Assembly (NCBI RefSeq): GCF_014596745.1
Contig: NZ_JABTCF010000014.1
Coordinates: forward strand, 62,001 to 126,000
Direction of reading: 5' to 3'
DNA: 64,000 nucleotides
Origin: Maribacter aquimaris
GTDB taxonomy: Bacteria; Bacteroidota; Bacteroidia; Flavobacteriales; Flavobacteriaceae
Each line of letters opens with the position of its first letter. Position 1 is the stretch's first letter. Shown here one piece after another: positions 47,501 to 52,130 of this stretch. The notes beneath the pieces were generated by a model. The model was not told where the DNA came from. It ran no database searches and saw only the letters and a program-made list of their open reading frames with translations. The translations under genes were made by a program, and so were the position numbers.

Positions 47501-49719
47501 CCGATGATCAAGGGGAAGTAAGGGTAAACCCAACAGGTGGAATAGCTCCTTATGACATTACCTTGACCAATACCACTACAGGGGATTCCTCCGGTACTTT
47601 GAATGATGTAACCGGTGCGGTATTCTCAGGCTTGTCTGCTGGTGACTATAGCGTTACCATAGTGGATGCAGGAGGTTGTTCCATAACAAATGCGTATCCC
47701 GTTTTATTGGATATGCCAACACCAGTAACAGCAAATGCCATTCCGTTGACCACTGCACTAACCTGCTTTGGTGATACCACGGGTAGTGTTTCCGCTGTGA
47801 ATGTATTGAACGGAAGTGGAAACTATGAATACCAATTGAACTATTACGATGCTTCAGGTACGACTATTGAATTTACCAGCACTCTTCAAAGTGGTCCTGA
47901 CTTCAATAATTTAGGAGCAGGTATCTTTAGTATTACCGTATCCGATGGATGGAATTGTGGTGTGGAAACCAATAAGGTTACCATCACAGAACCTACACTT
48001 ATTGAAGCAACATTGATCCGTACAGATCCATTAACCTGTGCTACAGGTGTGGAATTCGAATTGAGTGCTACAGGCGGAAGTGGTGTTTATGAGTACAGCT
48101 TGGATAATATTACTTTTAGTCCGATGACCAGTAATCCAATGCCTTTGCCAGAAAGTGGTATGTTGGGCTCAGGATCACACCAATACTATGTACGTGATCT
48201 AGGAGGTGCTTGTGAATCGGTACGTTCCAATGCTATAACTGAAACCGCCATTGTACCCCTTGCGTTGACCGTAGACACGTCAGCCGCTGTGATCAATTGT
48301 AATGGAGAGGCTACGGCGATCATCTATGCCAGTGCAGTAGGTGGTTTAGGTAACTATCAGTATGAATTGTATACCGATGCATCCTTGAGTATGGCAACAC
48401 GCGTAGCCGGTCCTCAAGGTTCTGGTAAGTTCACTGGACTTCCCGCAGGTACCTATTACGTGAATGTAACCAGTGAGGATTGTACCACTCCGGCAGAGGA
48501 GGTTGTAATCATACAACCAGAACCTTTGACCTATACCGAAGATGTCATGGACGTCACCTGTTTTAGTGACACCAATGGTAGTATAACCGTTACCCTTTCA
48601 GGTGGATCTGGTGGATATCAATATGCGATTTCCCCTAACCTTAACCAATTCGATACAGAAAATACCTTTACCGATTTGGCCCCTGGGGATTATACGGTAA
48701 TCGCCCAAGATATGAACGGATGTTTCGAAATATTGGAATATACCATTGGTCAACCGGATATGTTACAGATTTCCGCAACCACCACACCTGAGATTTGTGT
48801 GGGTGAAGCCAACGGTACAATTACCGTATCAATAACAGGAGGTACTGCCCCATACAGCACAAGTCTAAATGATAAATCGAACTTTGTTCAAGATCAGTTG
48901 GATTTTACAGATGTCGCTGCTGGTAGTTACCTATTGTTTGTGAGGGATGCCAATGGTTGTGAGGATAACATCAATGTTGAGGTTGGCGCAGGTGAAAATC
49001 TAAACGCCACTGTTGAACCGGTATACGAATGTACCGGTGATACCCCGAACAATTATATTGTGGTAACCTTGGAAGATCCTTCCATTGCCGGTGATGTATT
49101 GTATGGAATGGATTCAACGGATCCAGCTGATATGCAATTGACCCCTGACTTTAGCAATTTGGCACCAGGTACACATGCATTTACCATTGCCCACAGTAAT
49201 GGTTGTGTAAATACCGTCGAATTTGAAATTCTAGGATTTGATCCATTGACCTTGGAATTGCAGAACAACAATATCAATGAAATTACTGCAGTTGCCACAG
49301 GAGGAAGAGGGGAATACACCTTCTACTTCGGAGATGTTGACAATGGTTCTGATTACACTTATATGATCAATAGGACTGATACTTATGTTGTTAGGGTTGT
49401 TGATGAGAACGGTTGTGAGGTCATTACGAACATAGCAATGGAATTCATAGATATCGAAATTCCCAACTTCTTTACACCTGATGGAAATGGTGAAAATGAC
49501 ATATGGTTGCCTAGAAATATTGAGTCATACCCAGAAATACTAATTAAAATTTATGATCGTTATGGTAGAGTAGTTGAAGATAATGTAGTCAGTAAAAACG
49601 GATGGGACGGCCTATACCATGGTGCAGAACTACCAACCGGTGATTATTGGTACATCATTAAACTACAAGGTGAATCTGATGATCGTGAATTTGTTGGACA
49701 TTTTACCCTATATCGCTAA
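32575..49719 (+). CDS. sprB: Giant SprB-type gliding adhesin with type B T9SS C-terminal domain
   Basis: This 5714-aa secreted protein has a signal peptide (about 1-25, ending SSFSQ), a unique N-terminal region (about 26-395) and a DUF11-like domain (about 396-500; GQILDYELTFQNIGNDDVDGY). Then come some 55 SprB-repeat modules of about 75-90 aa between residues 786 and 5600, and the type B CTD at about 5626-5714 (IPNFFTPDGNGENDIWLP). Each module carries a CxxxxDGxxxxTxxGG start and a GxYxxxVxDxxGC end. Modules are organised in two higher-order arrays (see repeat entries). SprB moves along the cell surface and powers gliding in F. johnsoniae (6497 aa there). The next gene, sprF, starts after 18 bases. 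Confidence 0.92.
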   Translation: MEIKSPKIHVLACFLFLGVLSSFSQVKNDFDVRYEADIRGEITFVGNNIVNRQVDPHWEGAYERWGWWWIWNPRANWVSDVVSPNTPYNSTGNSSESNDVLNMQYIDIDSDPGTFSSSSATLDIPDVDCSLVRYAGLYWSAVYVNSDRSNIDNIKFQVPGGTYQDITADEILFDGDGDPDFGYYSPYACYKDVTSIVSGLSNPNGEYFVADVLASSGSSISGGVSGGWNLVIVYENPNLPGSKFITTFDGYAGIASAAPDVDIPISGFTTLPAPFNVNANIGIAALEGDNRIRGDGLEINANGSFSALYSTQNPANNFFNSNITIDPDIVTTRNPNSVNTLGWDVDLFPVTNRPNNNVIPNDATSAILRLSSTQDKYDVFFTSFDVEIIEPKIVLEKKVKTPGGDDITGQGVHLGQILDYELTFQNIGNDDVDGYIIRDVLPVNVAPPNGIDFTDSDFVLPSGVTYSYDIASHTIEFSIPNALVKQGLTPYSIRMRVQVAENCFDFVDACSDLIQNLAYSTYHGIQNAAQVTDDPSVTDFDACGFVVPGATNFLLDDLSDCNFSRTVELCGTEAILDAGDNFDGYVWVRDDNGNNLFDSTDTVITDGDPDNDPSTMSVTEVGTYIVDKIATDPCKGFKEIITVVPYGSGTIPNPVIEYFNSVNSDTDPSNDLAGEIVQCSVDNDLLPKLFLCGIGDTRQIQVNILDAQSIVWEKLDEGSCDATGDDCANKNLTCTWSPEGTGNNYLVSSEGKYRLSVTYQNGCTSRFYFNVFQNTLDIAYDYNDIICTTPGNITITNLGAGYGYQLVDDATGNIITPFSANNGPSFDFGTGENGAYRVQVTQLDNAGNPIDDACIFETPVIGIVERDVQYEVEVTPANCTVLGTATIRVTNADANYEYEIRLDDGTNGGQGTLVDSESAQTNNNFTFNGLNPGNYIAVVRTDDGCNYSEQITIIDENDLDLDARVLQAITCDPGTILMESTGGQAPHVYAIWEYVNESGTTVTSYATINDIPSTEFQTNTTFEVLAPGDYTFVVVDDNNCPVFSNMVSIEFRPAAEYDPVTITDVQCFGDTTGEIQFNLTDDHGYAITYFLSDDTDTPLSSNNSGYFTGLAAGDYSVRINQIFGTASCDYTEDITIAGPTNALSADSALINDYTCVQDAVIEAQNVTGGTAPYSYSIDGVTFIPDTTPNAHRFENLTDGTYTITVRDDNGCTFPTPAITILPLNEPSDLTFTATAPNCPTQTSDVTVTVVDGNTPYVFDIIAPSSIAATSTSGTTANFDGLAPDTYTFRVTDNKGCTYTEDFTITPVTPITVAGTLVNNVTCVGASDGAVDFTVNGFSSTYAYSIDGATSITAQTANTINLTGLSAGDYTIIVTDEVTNCTDTQTITVNEPTDPLAFTFNVTPLGCTSDGSVTITATDGWGGYSYEITQPDAVVLGPQNSNVFSGINQTGVHTIQVTDAGGCVVTDTFTIDTPTNPTISLDATTDLCFDPAGGVSLTATTTNGVAPYSYSLNGGPTQTGNVFNNLTPGSYTVVVTDSYGCSATSNTVVIAPQLSVSPVLTKELDCSSSPEAIIDITINGGYSAFTYQVNGGTSIPVTGNTFTYTTAVNGSFTFLITDDEGCTAETTVVVDPITNPTATTNPTDPTCNGLADGSVEVVIDPNFGTAPYQVNFNGAGLSSQTLYTGLAAGTYNYIVQDNKGCTFNGSVTLTAPDPITADAVLTQPYTCLQTGTIQAQNVSGGTSGYTYSIDGIHFVPSDTFTGLTDGTYTLTVRDANLCTFVTNVVTILPLDPPTDISFVATPPNCPSETSDVTLTVTGGTGAIDYEITAPAAATTNTTGATTGVFAGLAPDTYTFLVTDANGCTYTENYTIDPVTPINVVGVLVNNVSCMGAADGAIDFTVSGFTSTYQYTINGGTPVTGQSAAIINRTGLLAGDYTIIVTDETTNCTSTTAVTVSDPPSALVIDSIVPTDPTCLDSGSVTVNVSGGWGNYSYEFIDPSSAHTTNSTGILNGLTDTSAAYTVNVTDANGCTITDSFTLNPAIAPVLSVSANSLCYDSTTGLILTANVTSGGTAPFQYRLNGGAYQSEADFTGLAPGSHTVEVIDSKNCSASATIDVFPTLAASANLVKDLDCSATPDAEISISVSGGNPTFNYEVLRDGSSVQASTAVLSNPFAYTTTTAGTYEFIITDTESCTVTTNQVVITANNPPTVVEVVANPLCTTSTDGSVTLTITGGTAPYQIVFDGSAPSTQTTYTGLAAGTYNYTVTDAKGCVTNDSVDLIAPPALVPGTIDVVQDYTCINASATLQVINYSGGTPGYTFSLDGVNFQVSDTFNTGITAGTYSITIKDANGCIASTPTVTIDPLDPPTDLTFIATAPTCPAINSDVTITVIDGNAPFNYEITAPAAATTNVTGATTGVFTGLIPGTYTFKVTDAKGCALEESYTVVDIPQVTAISQLTNNVSCFGAADGAFTFTVSDFATTYSYTVENSATTVVQSQNNINLTTPISVAGYAADTYTVTITDDTTNCSTTTSMVIENPPAALDFTFTNTPVTCIQNGSITVTAIDGWGSYEYQLENTVGPAIVYAYQGSNTFTDVPAGTYTIYVRDAGGCIVDKPITLDPAETPTIALDPTTDYCYDGTDQASLVVSISDGVGPYTYTINGGAQTAVVGNPFTIANLAPDTYDIQVTDAYGCVSNALNGINIQPQLAATASLTQDLLCTGNAIIDVTISGGYTPYATYQVQFNGGGYGGTTALAGSTFTYNGAAAAGTYQFLITDANNCTVETNEVSISPTVLPQASAVVTDVACFGGADGSVFIDIDPNFGTAPYTISFNGSAFTSTTTYSGLTAATYPFVVKDARGCEYSNDAIIGEPVQIIAGITARDVTCSNVPGGGNVPGGVDVTITSGGVASFTYTLYDSANNIVTLSSGDPNPVTSASTTHSFDGVDFGDYYVRVVDANGCESDLGSVRVLSNPYLTMTAFIPPPDCPTGGTAQITASGGSGDYSFQIYGIGTAPTSEVPGGVNEEVATFTGLNPGQTYIIEAVDNINHCTSYQEVVIPDVSSISVNIDNSTDITCATAEDGTMTFTVDNYDPSVTSIDYSILNAVSNTPVVGSGTYSGTIGPGPAGGPQTLTVNDLPPGDYIIFVEESTLPSCSTTETFRILEPTPVALNFVSQVAANCNNDAEVTVRASGGTGPYNYAYVLDGAAIPGAFPQGSTFTLDPSLGLDWDVYAQDSNGCISPALDITITEDPSPLISVSSTNQCTATEGAFEVDITLDAVGMAPYTISVDGAAPQAGSLSLAGDTMTISDLGSGNHTFTISDINGCGETENITIYPPLDLSANITAADNCDPADSGAVTITANGGSGNYSYTQITPAGPTQVSGVFTGLTHSIAYTFEVEDTTTNCTTPVTITLPAPVDPTFTLAATDVSCFGGTNGTITVTLDAGNIDVPYEYSLDGGTTTQPSNVFTGLSQGTYNVTVISAKGCEDTKSIDVDEPTQLDIAASASAFSCNDTASTITVTVNDATPGNPSGTAPFVYSFDNGVNFQAGNTYQVPFGSPDVNVVVRDAHGCLDTEVVAIPAMQEVTASITQHQAIDCSNGAEIIELVPSNGSGTYTYAELPSGNPVADPTNIVLTAPGTYVYEITDTVTNCSDIVEYIIAPYNLIDVTATVTMDADCSDSTDGEISVTLTGYTGTFNYQVLDNTGTLVTGQSGTGTALTDPHTFTASSTLAAGTYTVQITETAYPECVATSNSVTIDAPEPLALNLLGNINANCNATNAIVTMQATGGTAPYSYGAAISGAGDPGVYPYDTTVELDPTTSLNWDIYVQDANGCVIAIPYAVTVATDTTPDISLALDDACADEGNFGITVSLDAINTGVAPYTMSINGGAFQSIASFPYTYTGLTAGAYSIEIRDANNCGETEAITIDAELTASAFVVSQPTCTTNDGVIEFTVNGGSGSFTAELLRSDLTSTGIAATGNQFTGVAFGDYIVRITDDTLGTPNCSVDAPISLEEPTPVTLNTTQKTDITCFGAANGTITVSLVTPSTGVNDNPPYSYTIDNTIDPAITNGTGSFSGLNPGNYTITVTSERGCIATDNITINEPTALVVTASATNFACAPDNTVNVSVLTIDEPSTGTAPYTYSIDGINFFTTNTFNVIDTGATQTITATVRDANGCSNSDTVTLNPLPTITAVNVSQQTAITCANDEVARVTVTGGSGDFTFELLPTGSAALQTPGAGNYTADFTLTTPGDYTFRVTDNVTGCYFTTAPYHIAPYDLIEVVATPISPVTCFGDNDGVMEINVTDYTGNYSYEVFNSDGTTTSITNTGVAPGVLSIPGLSAGNFYVVLTATDTPFCPATSNTITIGSPDAALNLVEINNINANCTIGAQVSVQATGGNGSYTYAFMEDGIAPTPGDYTANASATLDPATNLNWDVWVMDAKDCTHMIDVVITEDPLPTVSAPAYAIDQCTSNGTSYTFTVTGGSGIAPLEYSIGNGYQSSDTFTVSAPGTYTVTVRDANGCTATDTIEILPPLGLTPTATVQPSCALNDGVITVTATGGSGTYEYDLFDSSSVSVTGGLRQASNIFNGLAPGTYTAFIYDTSASGCDAQAPITLETPTPVLFTSNKEDVSCNGGADGSIEVILAPSNDNPPYTYTLDDGTNPPTVQTSNLFTGLSQGTYDITVSSGKACSDTQQVIIDEPDPVDVTATATDFACNPDNTASSSVITAVGIDGTEPYTFSIDGINFFTSNTFTVLDTGIDQPITVTIKDDNGCTDTTIVNIEALNKFTATVSTITDISCAGPEEVTITVNDNGDATNVYTYELLPVGNTNAVPTGTPTYNTATFNLTAVGSYTFRVTDTATGCYVDAAAYEIAPYDLIEVSAVAIDPVICFGDGNGSIELTIDGYLGAYDYQVFDSNDNPIGSSVSTDTSVNPRMITGLSGGNYYIRVTETAAPLCSDDTNTVTIASPDMALTETTTVLSGVECTDDQGEVRVNPTGGIAPYDITLTNTTTGDSSGTLNDVTGAVFSGLSAGDYSVTIVDAGGCSITNAYPVLLDMPTPVTANAIPLTTALTCFGDTTGSVSAVNVLNGSGNYEYQLNYYDASGTTIEFTSTLQSGPDFNNLGAGIFSITVSDGWNCGVETNKVTITEPTLIEATLIRTDPLTCATGVEFELSATGGSGVYEYSLDNITFSPMTSNPMPLPESGMLGSGSHQYYVRDLGGACESVRSNAITETAIVPLALTVDTSAAVINCNGEATAIIYASAVGGLGNYQYELYTDASLSMATRVAGPQGSGKFTGLPAGTYYVNVTSEDCTTPAEEVVIIQPEPLTYTEDVMDVTCFSDTNGSITVTLSGGSGGYQYAISPNLNQFDTENTFTDLAPGDYTVIAQDMNGCFEILEYTIGQPDMLQISATTTPEICVGEANGTITVSITGGTAPYSTSLNDKSNFVQDQLDFTDVAAGSYLLFVRDANGCEDNINVEVGAGENLNATVEPVYECTGDTPNNYIVVTLEDPSIAGDVLYGMDSTDPADMQLTPDFSNLAPGTHAFTIAHSNGCVNTVEFEILGFDPLTLELQNNNINEITAVATGGRGEYTFYFGDVDNGSDYTYMINRTDTYVVRVVDENGCEVITNIAMEFIDIEIPNFFTPDGNGENDIWLPRNIESYPEILIKIYDRYGRVVEDNVVSKNGWDGLYHGAELPTGDYWYIIKLQGESDDREFVGHFTLYR
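36001..41181 (+). repeat. SprB super-repeat array A: three units of seven modules
   Basis: Three in-frame units: A1 36001-37713, A2 37714-39426 and A3 39427-41181. The anchoring Cys codons are at 36037, 37750 and 39463, so A1-A2 and A2-A3 are both exactly 1713 bases (571 codons) apart; the third interval is 585 codons. The seven modules occur in the same order in each unit. Landmarks are YTC..GGT.GY.YS.DG, the NCP..TSDVT module, NNVxCxGAxDGA, DGWGxYxYE, DxCxD, a KxLDCS-type module and DPNFGTAPYxxxFNG/GGTAPYQ. DNA identity is clearly lower than protein identity. Confidence 0.85.
42061..47460 (+). repeat. SprB super-repeat array B: three units of seven modules
   Basis: B1 42061-43839, B2 43840-45663, B3 45664-47460 (593, 608 and 599 codons, by spacing of the anchor Cys codons at 42097, 43876, 45700 and 47497). 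The landmark module order is ANC...LNWDVY (LDPxxxLxWD), QC...APYTISxxG, a DGxITxTxxGGSG module, CFGGxNGTITV, FxC..GTAPYTYSIDGINF, a GSGxYTYELLPxG module and APYxLIxVxA..CxxDxDG. Three modules just before B1 (from about 41180) match the last three of a unit, so a partial fourth copy precedes the array; the modules after 47460 are more diverged. Confidence 0.75.
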
Positions 49720-49737
49720 ACTTAACCTATAATTCCA

Positions 49738-50682
49738 ATGCGTACTAAAATAGTAACAGTTCTACTTTTTGTAAGTGCCTTTATGATGAAGGCCCAAGAA
49801 CTTACCATTCCCCAACTATCGCAATACTTAGCTGATAACCCCTTTGTAATGTCACCCACGTATGCGGGTATTGGGGATCATGTTAAGATTCGTGTAAACG
49901 GACTTACCCAATGGGTAGGTATCGAAGATGCCCCAGACACCCAATCCTTAGCTGCCGATATGCGTATTGGGGAAAGATCCGGGATAGGAGCCTTATTATA
50001 CAACGATAGTAATGGTGAAACCAAACAACGAGGGGCTAGATTGTCCTTTGCCCACCATTTGACCCTAGATAGATATGATGATGAGTTTCTATCGTTTGGA
50101 TTGTCGTACAACTTCAACCAATTTCGAATAGATATTGAAAATTTCGATGCTTTGGATCCCAGTGTTACCGATGACCGGGCCACTACAAACCATAACTTCG
50201 ACGTTGGGGTCATGTACCGTTACGACAAGTTTTATTTTAGTTTGAATGCCTCAAATATATTGAATAAGGATCTGACTAAATTCAATCCCGTATTTGAACC
50301 CAATACCCTTCGTAATTATTATGCCTACACAGGATATCGATACACCAAGAACAAGAACAGTCGATTGGAAATTGAACCTTCGGTCTTCTTTCAACTTTTT
50401 GAGAGCGATGGTCGTTCGGTAACCGATTTGAACGTGAAATTCAGATGGTATGATTTTGAAGACTACTACTATGCTGGGGTAACCTATCGATTTTTGAACG
50501 ATCAAATAGGTGATCCACTATATATTGCACCTATTGTAGGGCTCAAAAAGAACAATTTCTATTTTGGATACTCCTATCAAATCATCTTAAATGAAATACT
50601 AGGGTATAGTTCCGGAACACATGTGATTACCTTAGGTGTGGATCTATTCCAGGGAATCAGTAATTGTAGGTGTACCTATTAA
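49738..50682 (+). CDS. sprF: PorP/SprF family type IX secretion outer-membrane protein
   Basis: This 314-aa protein has a signal peptide (about 1-19, ending MKAQ) and the complete PorP/SprF fold: LTIPQLSQYLADNPFVMSPTYAGIGDHVKIRVNGLTQW at the N-terminus, RSGIGALLYNDSNG, and a C-terminal strand region ending QGISNCRCTY. In F. johnsoniae SprF is needed to get SprB to the surface, and proteins of this family pair with type B CTD cargo. It follows sprB by 18 bases, so the cargo and its partner are made together. Confidence 0.93.
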   Translation: MRTKIVTVLLFVSAFMMKAQELTIPQLSQYLADNPFVMSPTYAGIGDHVKIRVNGLTQWVGIEDAPDTQSLAADMRIGERSGIGALLYNDSNGETKQRGARLSFAHHLTLDRYDDEFLSFGLSYNFNQFRIDIENFDALDPSVTDDRATTNHNFDVGVMYRYDKFYFSLNASNILNKDLTKFNPVFEPNTLRNYYAYTGYRYTKNKNSRLEIEPSVFFQLFESDGRSVTDLNVKFRWYDFEDYYYAGVTYRFLNDQIGDPLYIAPIVGLKKNNFYFGYSYQIILNEILGYSSGTHVITLGVDLFQGISNCRCTY

Positions 50683-50756
50683 ACAACGAACTACTTTCAG
50701 ACATCCTATTTAAAGATAAATTACATATATAGTCTTCTGATTTCATTGGATTGATT

Positions 50757-50764
50757 TAAGTTTG
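50757..50764 (+). promoter_or_regulatory. -7 promoter box of folB
   Basis: TAAGTTTG, 20 bases before the folB ATG. TTG triplets nearby (50746, 50751) are too close to act as -33 elements. Confidence 0.4.
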
Positions 50765-50784
50765 CGGAAAATTTCAATAACCTA

Positions 50785-51144
50785 ATGGGGATAATCAAAC
50801 TAAAAAACATAAGGGTACACGCACGCCATGGCTGTTTGAACGAAGAAAATATCATAGGTAGTGAATATAGGGTTGATATCTCGTTGAAATCAGATCTTAA
50901 AAAGGCCTCTATTTCCGATAACCTTCAAGATACCGTAGATTATGTACATATCAATCACATTATAAAGGAGGAAATGGACATTCCTTCCAAATTATTGGAA
51001 CATGCCGCTAAAAGAATCATAGATCGGGTTTTTAAAGAATTAACATCCGTAGCTAAAATAAAATTGGCCGTTTCCAAAATAAATCCACCTATAGGGGGTG
51101 ATGTAGAAATGGTAACTGTTGTTTTGCGTTCAAAAAGATCGTAA
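50785..51144 (+). CDS. folB: Dihydroneopterin aldolase
   Basis: This 119-aa enzyme of folate synthesis converts 7,8-dihydroneopterin to 6-hydroxymethyl-dihydropterin and glycolaldehyde. Family signatures: IKLKNIRVHARHGCLNEEN at the start, TVDYVHINHIIKEEM, LLEHAAKRIIDRV (the LxExxA motif with the conserved Glu) and the C-terminal VSKINPPIGGDVEMVTVVL with the catalytic Lys region. Length is standard for the small octameric enzyme. No other folate gene is adjacent; a tRNA-Cys gene follows. Confidence 0.93.
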   Translation: MGIIKLKNIRVHARHGCLNEENIIGSEYRVDISLKSDLKKASISDNLQDTVDYVHINHIIKEEMDIPSKLLEHAAKRIIDRVFKELTSVAKIKLAVSKINPPIGGDVEMVTVVLRSKRS

Positions 51145-51153
51145 ACAATAGTT

Positions 51154-51183
51154 TTGATACCTTAAAATAAGGTGCTACCTTTG
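51154..51183 (+). promoter_or_regulatory. Promoter of the first tRNA-Cys gene
   Basis: TTG (51154-51156), 19-base spacer, TACCTTTG (51176-51183): a full match to the Flavobacterium consensus, ending 12 bases before the tRNA 5' end. Confidence 0.75.
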
Positions 51184-51195
51184 CACCTCGAAAAT

Positions 51196-51266
51196 GGCAT
51201 CGTGGCCGAGTGGCTAGGCGCAGCTCTGCAAAAGCTTGTACAGCGGTTCGAATCCGCTCGATGCCT
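51196..51266 (+). tRNA. tRNA-Cys (GCA)
   Basis: A 71-nt cloverleaf: acceptor stem GGCATCG/CGATGCC with discriminator T, D-arm GCC-GAGTGGCTA-GGC, anticodon loop CTGCAAA with anticodon GCA, and T-arm AGCGG-TTCGAAT-CCGCT. U33 is present. U73 and GCA are cysteinyl-tRNA synthetase identity elements. The terminal CCA is not encoded. Confidence 0.95.
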
Positions 51267-51281
51267 CATAAGACTCCTTAC

Positions 51282-51304
51282 GTTTCAAAGAGTCACTTTG
51301 AAAC
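51282..51304. repeat. Hairpin between the two tRNA-Cys genes
   Basis: GTTTCAAAG and CTTTGAAAC form a perfect 9-bp stem around AGTCA. No T-run follows. The right arm contains the TTG (51298-51300) that could be the -33 element of the second tRNA gene (20-base spacer to TAAGTTTA at 51321). Confidence 0.6.
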
Positions 51305-51338
51305 AGATGGATTAGGGTACTAAGTTTACACTTCAAAA

Positions 51339-51409
51339 GGCATTGTGGCTGAGTGGCTAGGCTAGGCCCCGCAAAGGCTTATACAGTGGTTCGATTCCAT
51401 TCGATGCCT
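51339..51409 (+). tRNA. Second tRNA-Cys-like gene (GCA) with C at position 33
   Basis: Same length and layout as the upstream gene: acceptor GGCATTG/CGATGCC (one U-G pair), discriminator T, and D-arm GCT-GAGTGGCTA-GGC. The anticodon stem is AGGCC/GGCTT and the loop CCGCAAA, and the T-arm is AGTGG/CCATT. The anticodon is still GCA, but position 33 is C rather than the near-universal U. Compared with the first copy, base pairs changed together in the anticodon stem (U31-A39 to C-G) and T-stem (C-G to U-A). Its -7 box is degenerate (TAAGTTTA). It is a duplicate that is either specialised or decaying. Confidence 0.7.
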
Positions 51410-51412
51410 CAT

Positions 51413-51446
51413 AAAAAAACCTCCTTGTTCAAGGAGGTTTTTTTTT
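51413..51446. terminator. Bidirectional terminator after the tRNA genes and lysE
   Basis: AAAAAAACCTCCTT and AAGGAGGTTTTTTT form a long perfect stem around GTTC, with T-runs in both directions, between convergent units. Confidence 0.92.
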
Positions 51447-51447
51447 A

Positions 51448-52122
51448 CTATTCCCTTATCTGTTCTATTTGTTCAATCCCCTTTTCAATATTGAATTGAT
51501 CCTTTGGTAAAAATCCTTTGGTAATAAGGACTAAACCACATATGATCAATATAATACCCAGGATTTTCTTTATTCTAGAAATTCTTTTGTAGGTCAATTT
51601 ACGTTTCAATTGCTTGGCCAATAAAATCTTGAAAATATCAGTGGTCAAATAGGCTCCGAGCATGGCAGCAAAGAAAACCATAATACGATTGGGATCATTG
51701 TTTAAACTTGGTCCGACCACAATAATAATACCCAACCAAAAAACAAGTACACCAATATTGATAAAATTCAACAAGAAACCTTTGACAAATAAACCCAGAT
51801 AATCGCTCTTCTTGGTTCGTAATGCCGGCTTATCTTTTTTAATATCGGTCTTAAAGTATGTTGTAATACCATAAACCAATAATATAACGCCACCAAAAAC
51901 ATAAAGACCGGGTTGGTTGCTTAAATTTTCCAACAATTGAAAACTACTGAAATAAGCCAACGTCAAAAAAAGAATATCCGCAAGGATAACCCCTAAATCA
52001 AAGGACAAAGCCGCCCTAAAACCTTTTACCGCACTGGTTTCGAGAAGAACAAAAAAAACAGGCCCTATCATAAAGCTTAACAAAAAACCCAATGGAATCG
52101 CTGCCTGAATATCGTCTAACAT
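51448..52122 (-). CDS. LysE family translocator (amino-acid exporter type)
   Basis: This 224-aa inner-membrane protein has about six hydrophobic segments. The start IQAAIPLGFLLSFMIGPVFFVLLETSAVKGFRAAL carries the conserved GPVFF motif of the LysE/RhtB superfamily. The segment from LGLFVKGFLLNFINIGVLVFWLG is the second conserved half (GFxxNxxNP-like, with IN replacing NP). The substrate cannot be told. It starts 8 bases after the DUF2807 gene and is the last gene of the rnr operon. Confidence 0.88.
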   Translation of the reverse strand: MLDDIQAAIPLGFLLSFMIGPVFFVLLETSAVKGFRAALSFDLGVILADILFLTLAYFSSFQLLENLSNQPGLYVFGGVILLVYGITTYFKTDIKKDKPALRTKKSDYLGLFVKGFLLNFINIGVLVFWLGIIIVVGPSLNNDPNRIMVFFAAMLGAYLTTDIFKILLAKQLKRKLTYKRISRIKKILGIILIICGLVLITKGFLPKDQFNIEKGIEQIEQIRE

Positions 52123-52130
52123 CTGTGCCT

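Noticed and set aside
33273-49319. Many antisense ORFs of 60-150 codons inside the sprB gene (for example 39475-39936 and 44689-45045, minus strand)
   Set aside because: They mirror the repetitive sense codons, contain Cys/Arg/Ile-rich low-sense sequence, lack promoters and recur at the super-repeat period. They are shadows of the adhesin frame.
34900-49400. CRISPR-like or transposon-like repeats in the long repetitive region
   Set aside because: Repeat units are codon-phased, diverged at the DNA level and continuous with a single reading frame, so they are protein repeats; there are no constant repeats with variable spacers.
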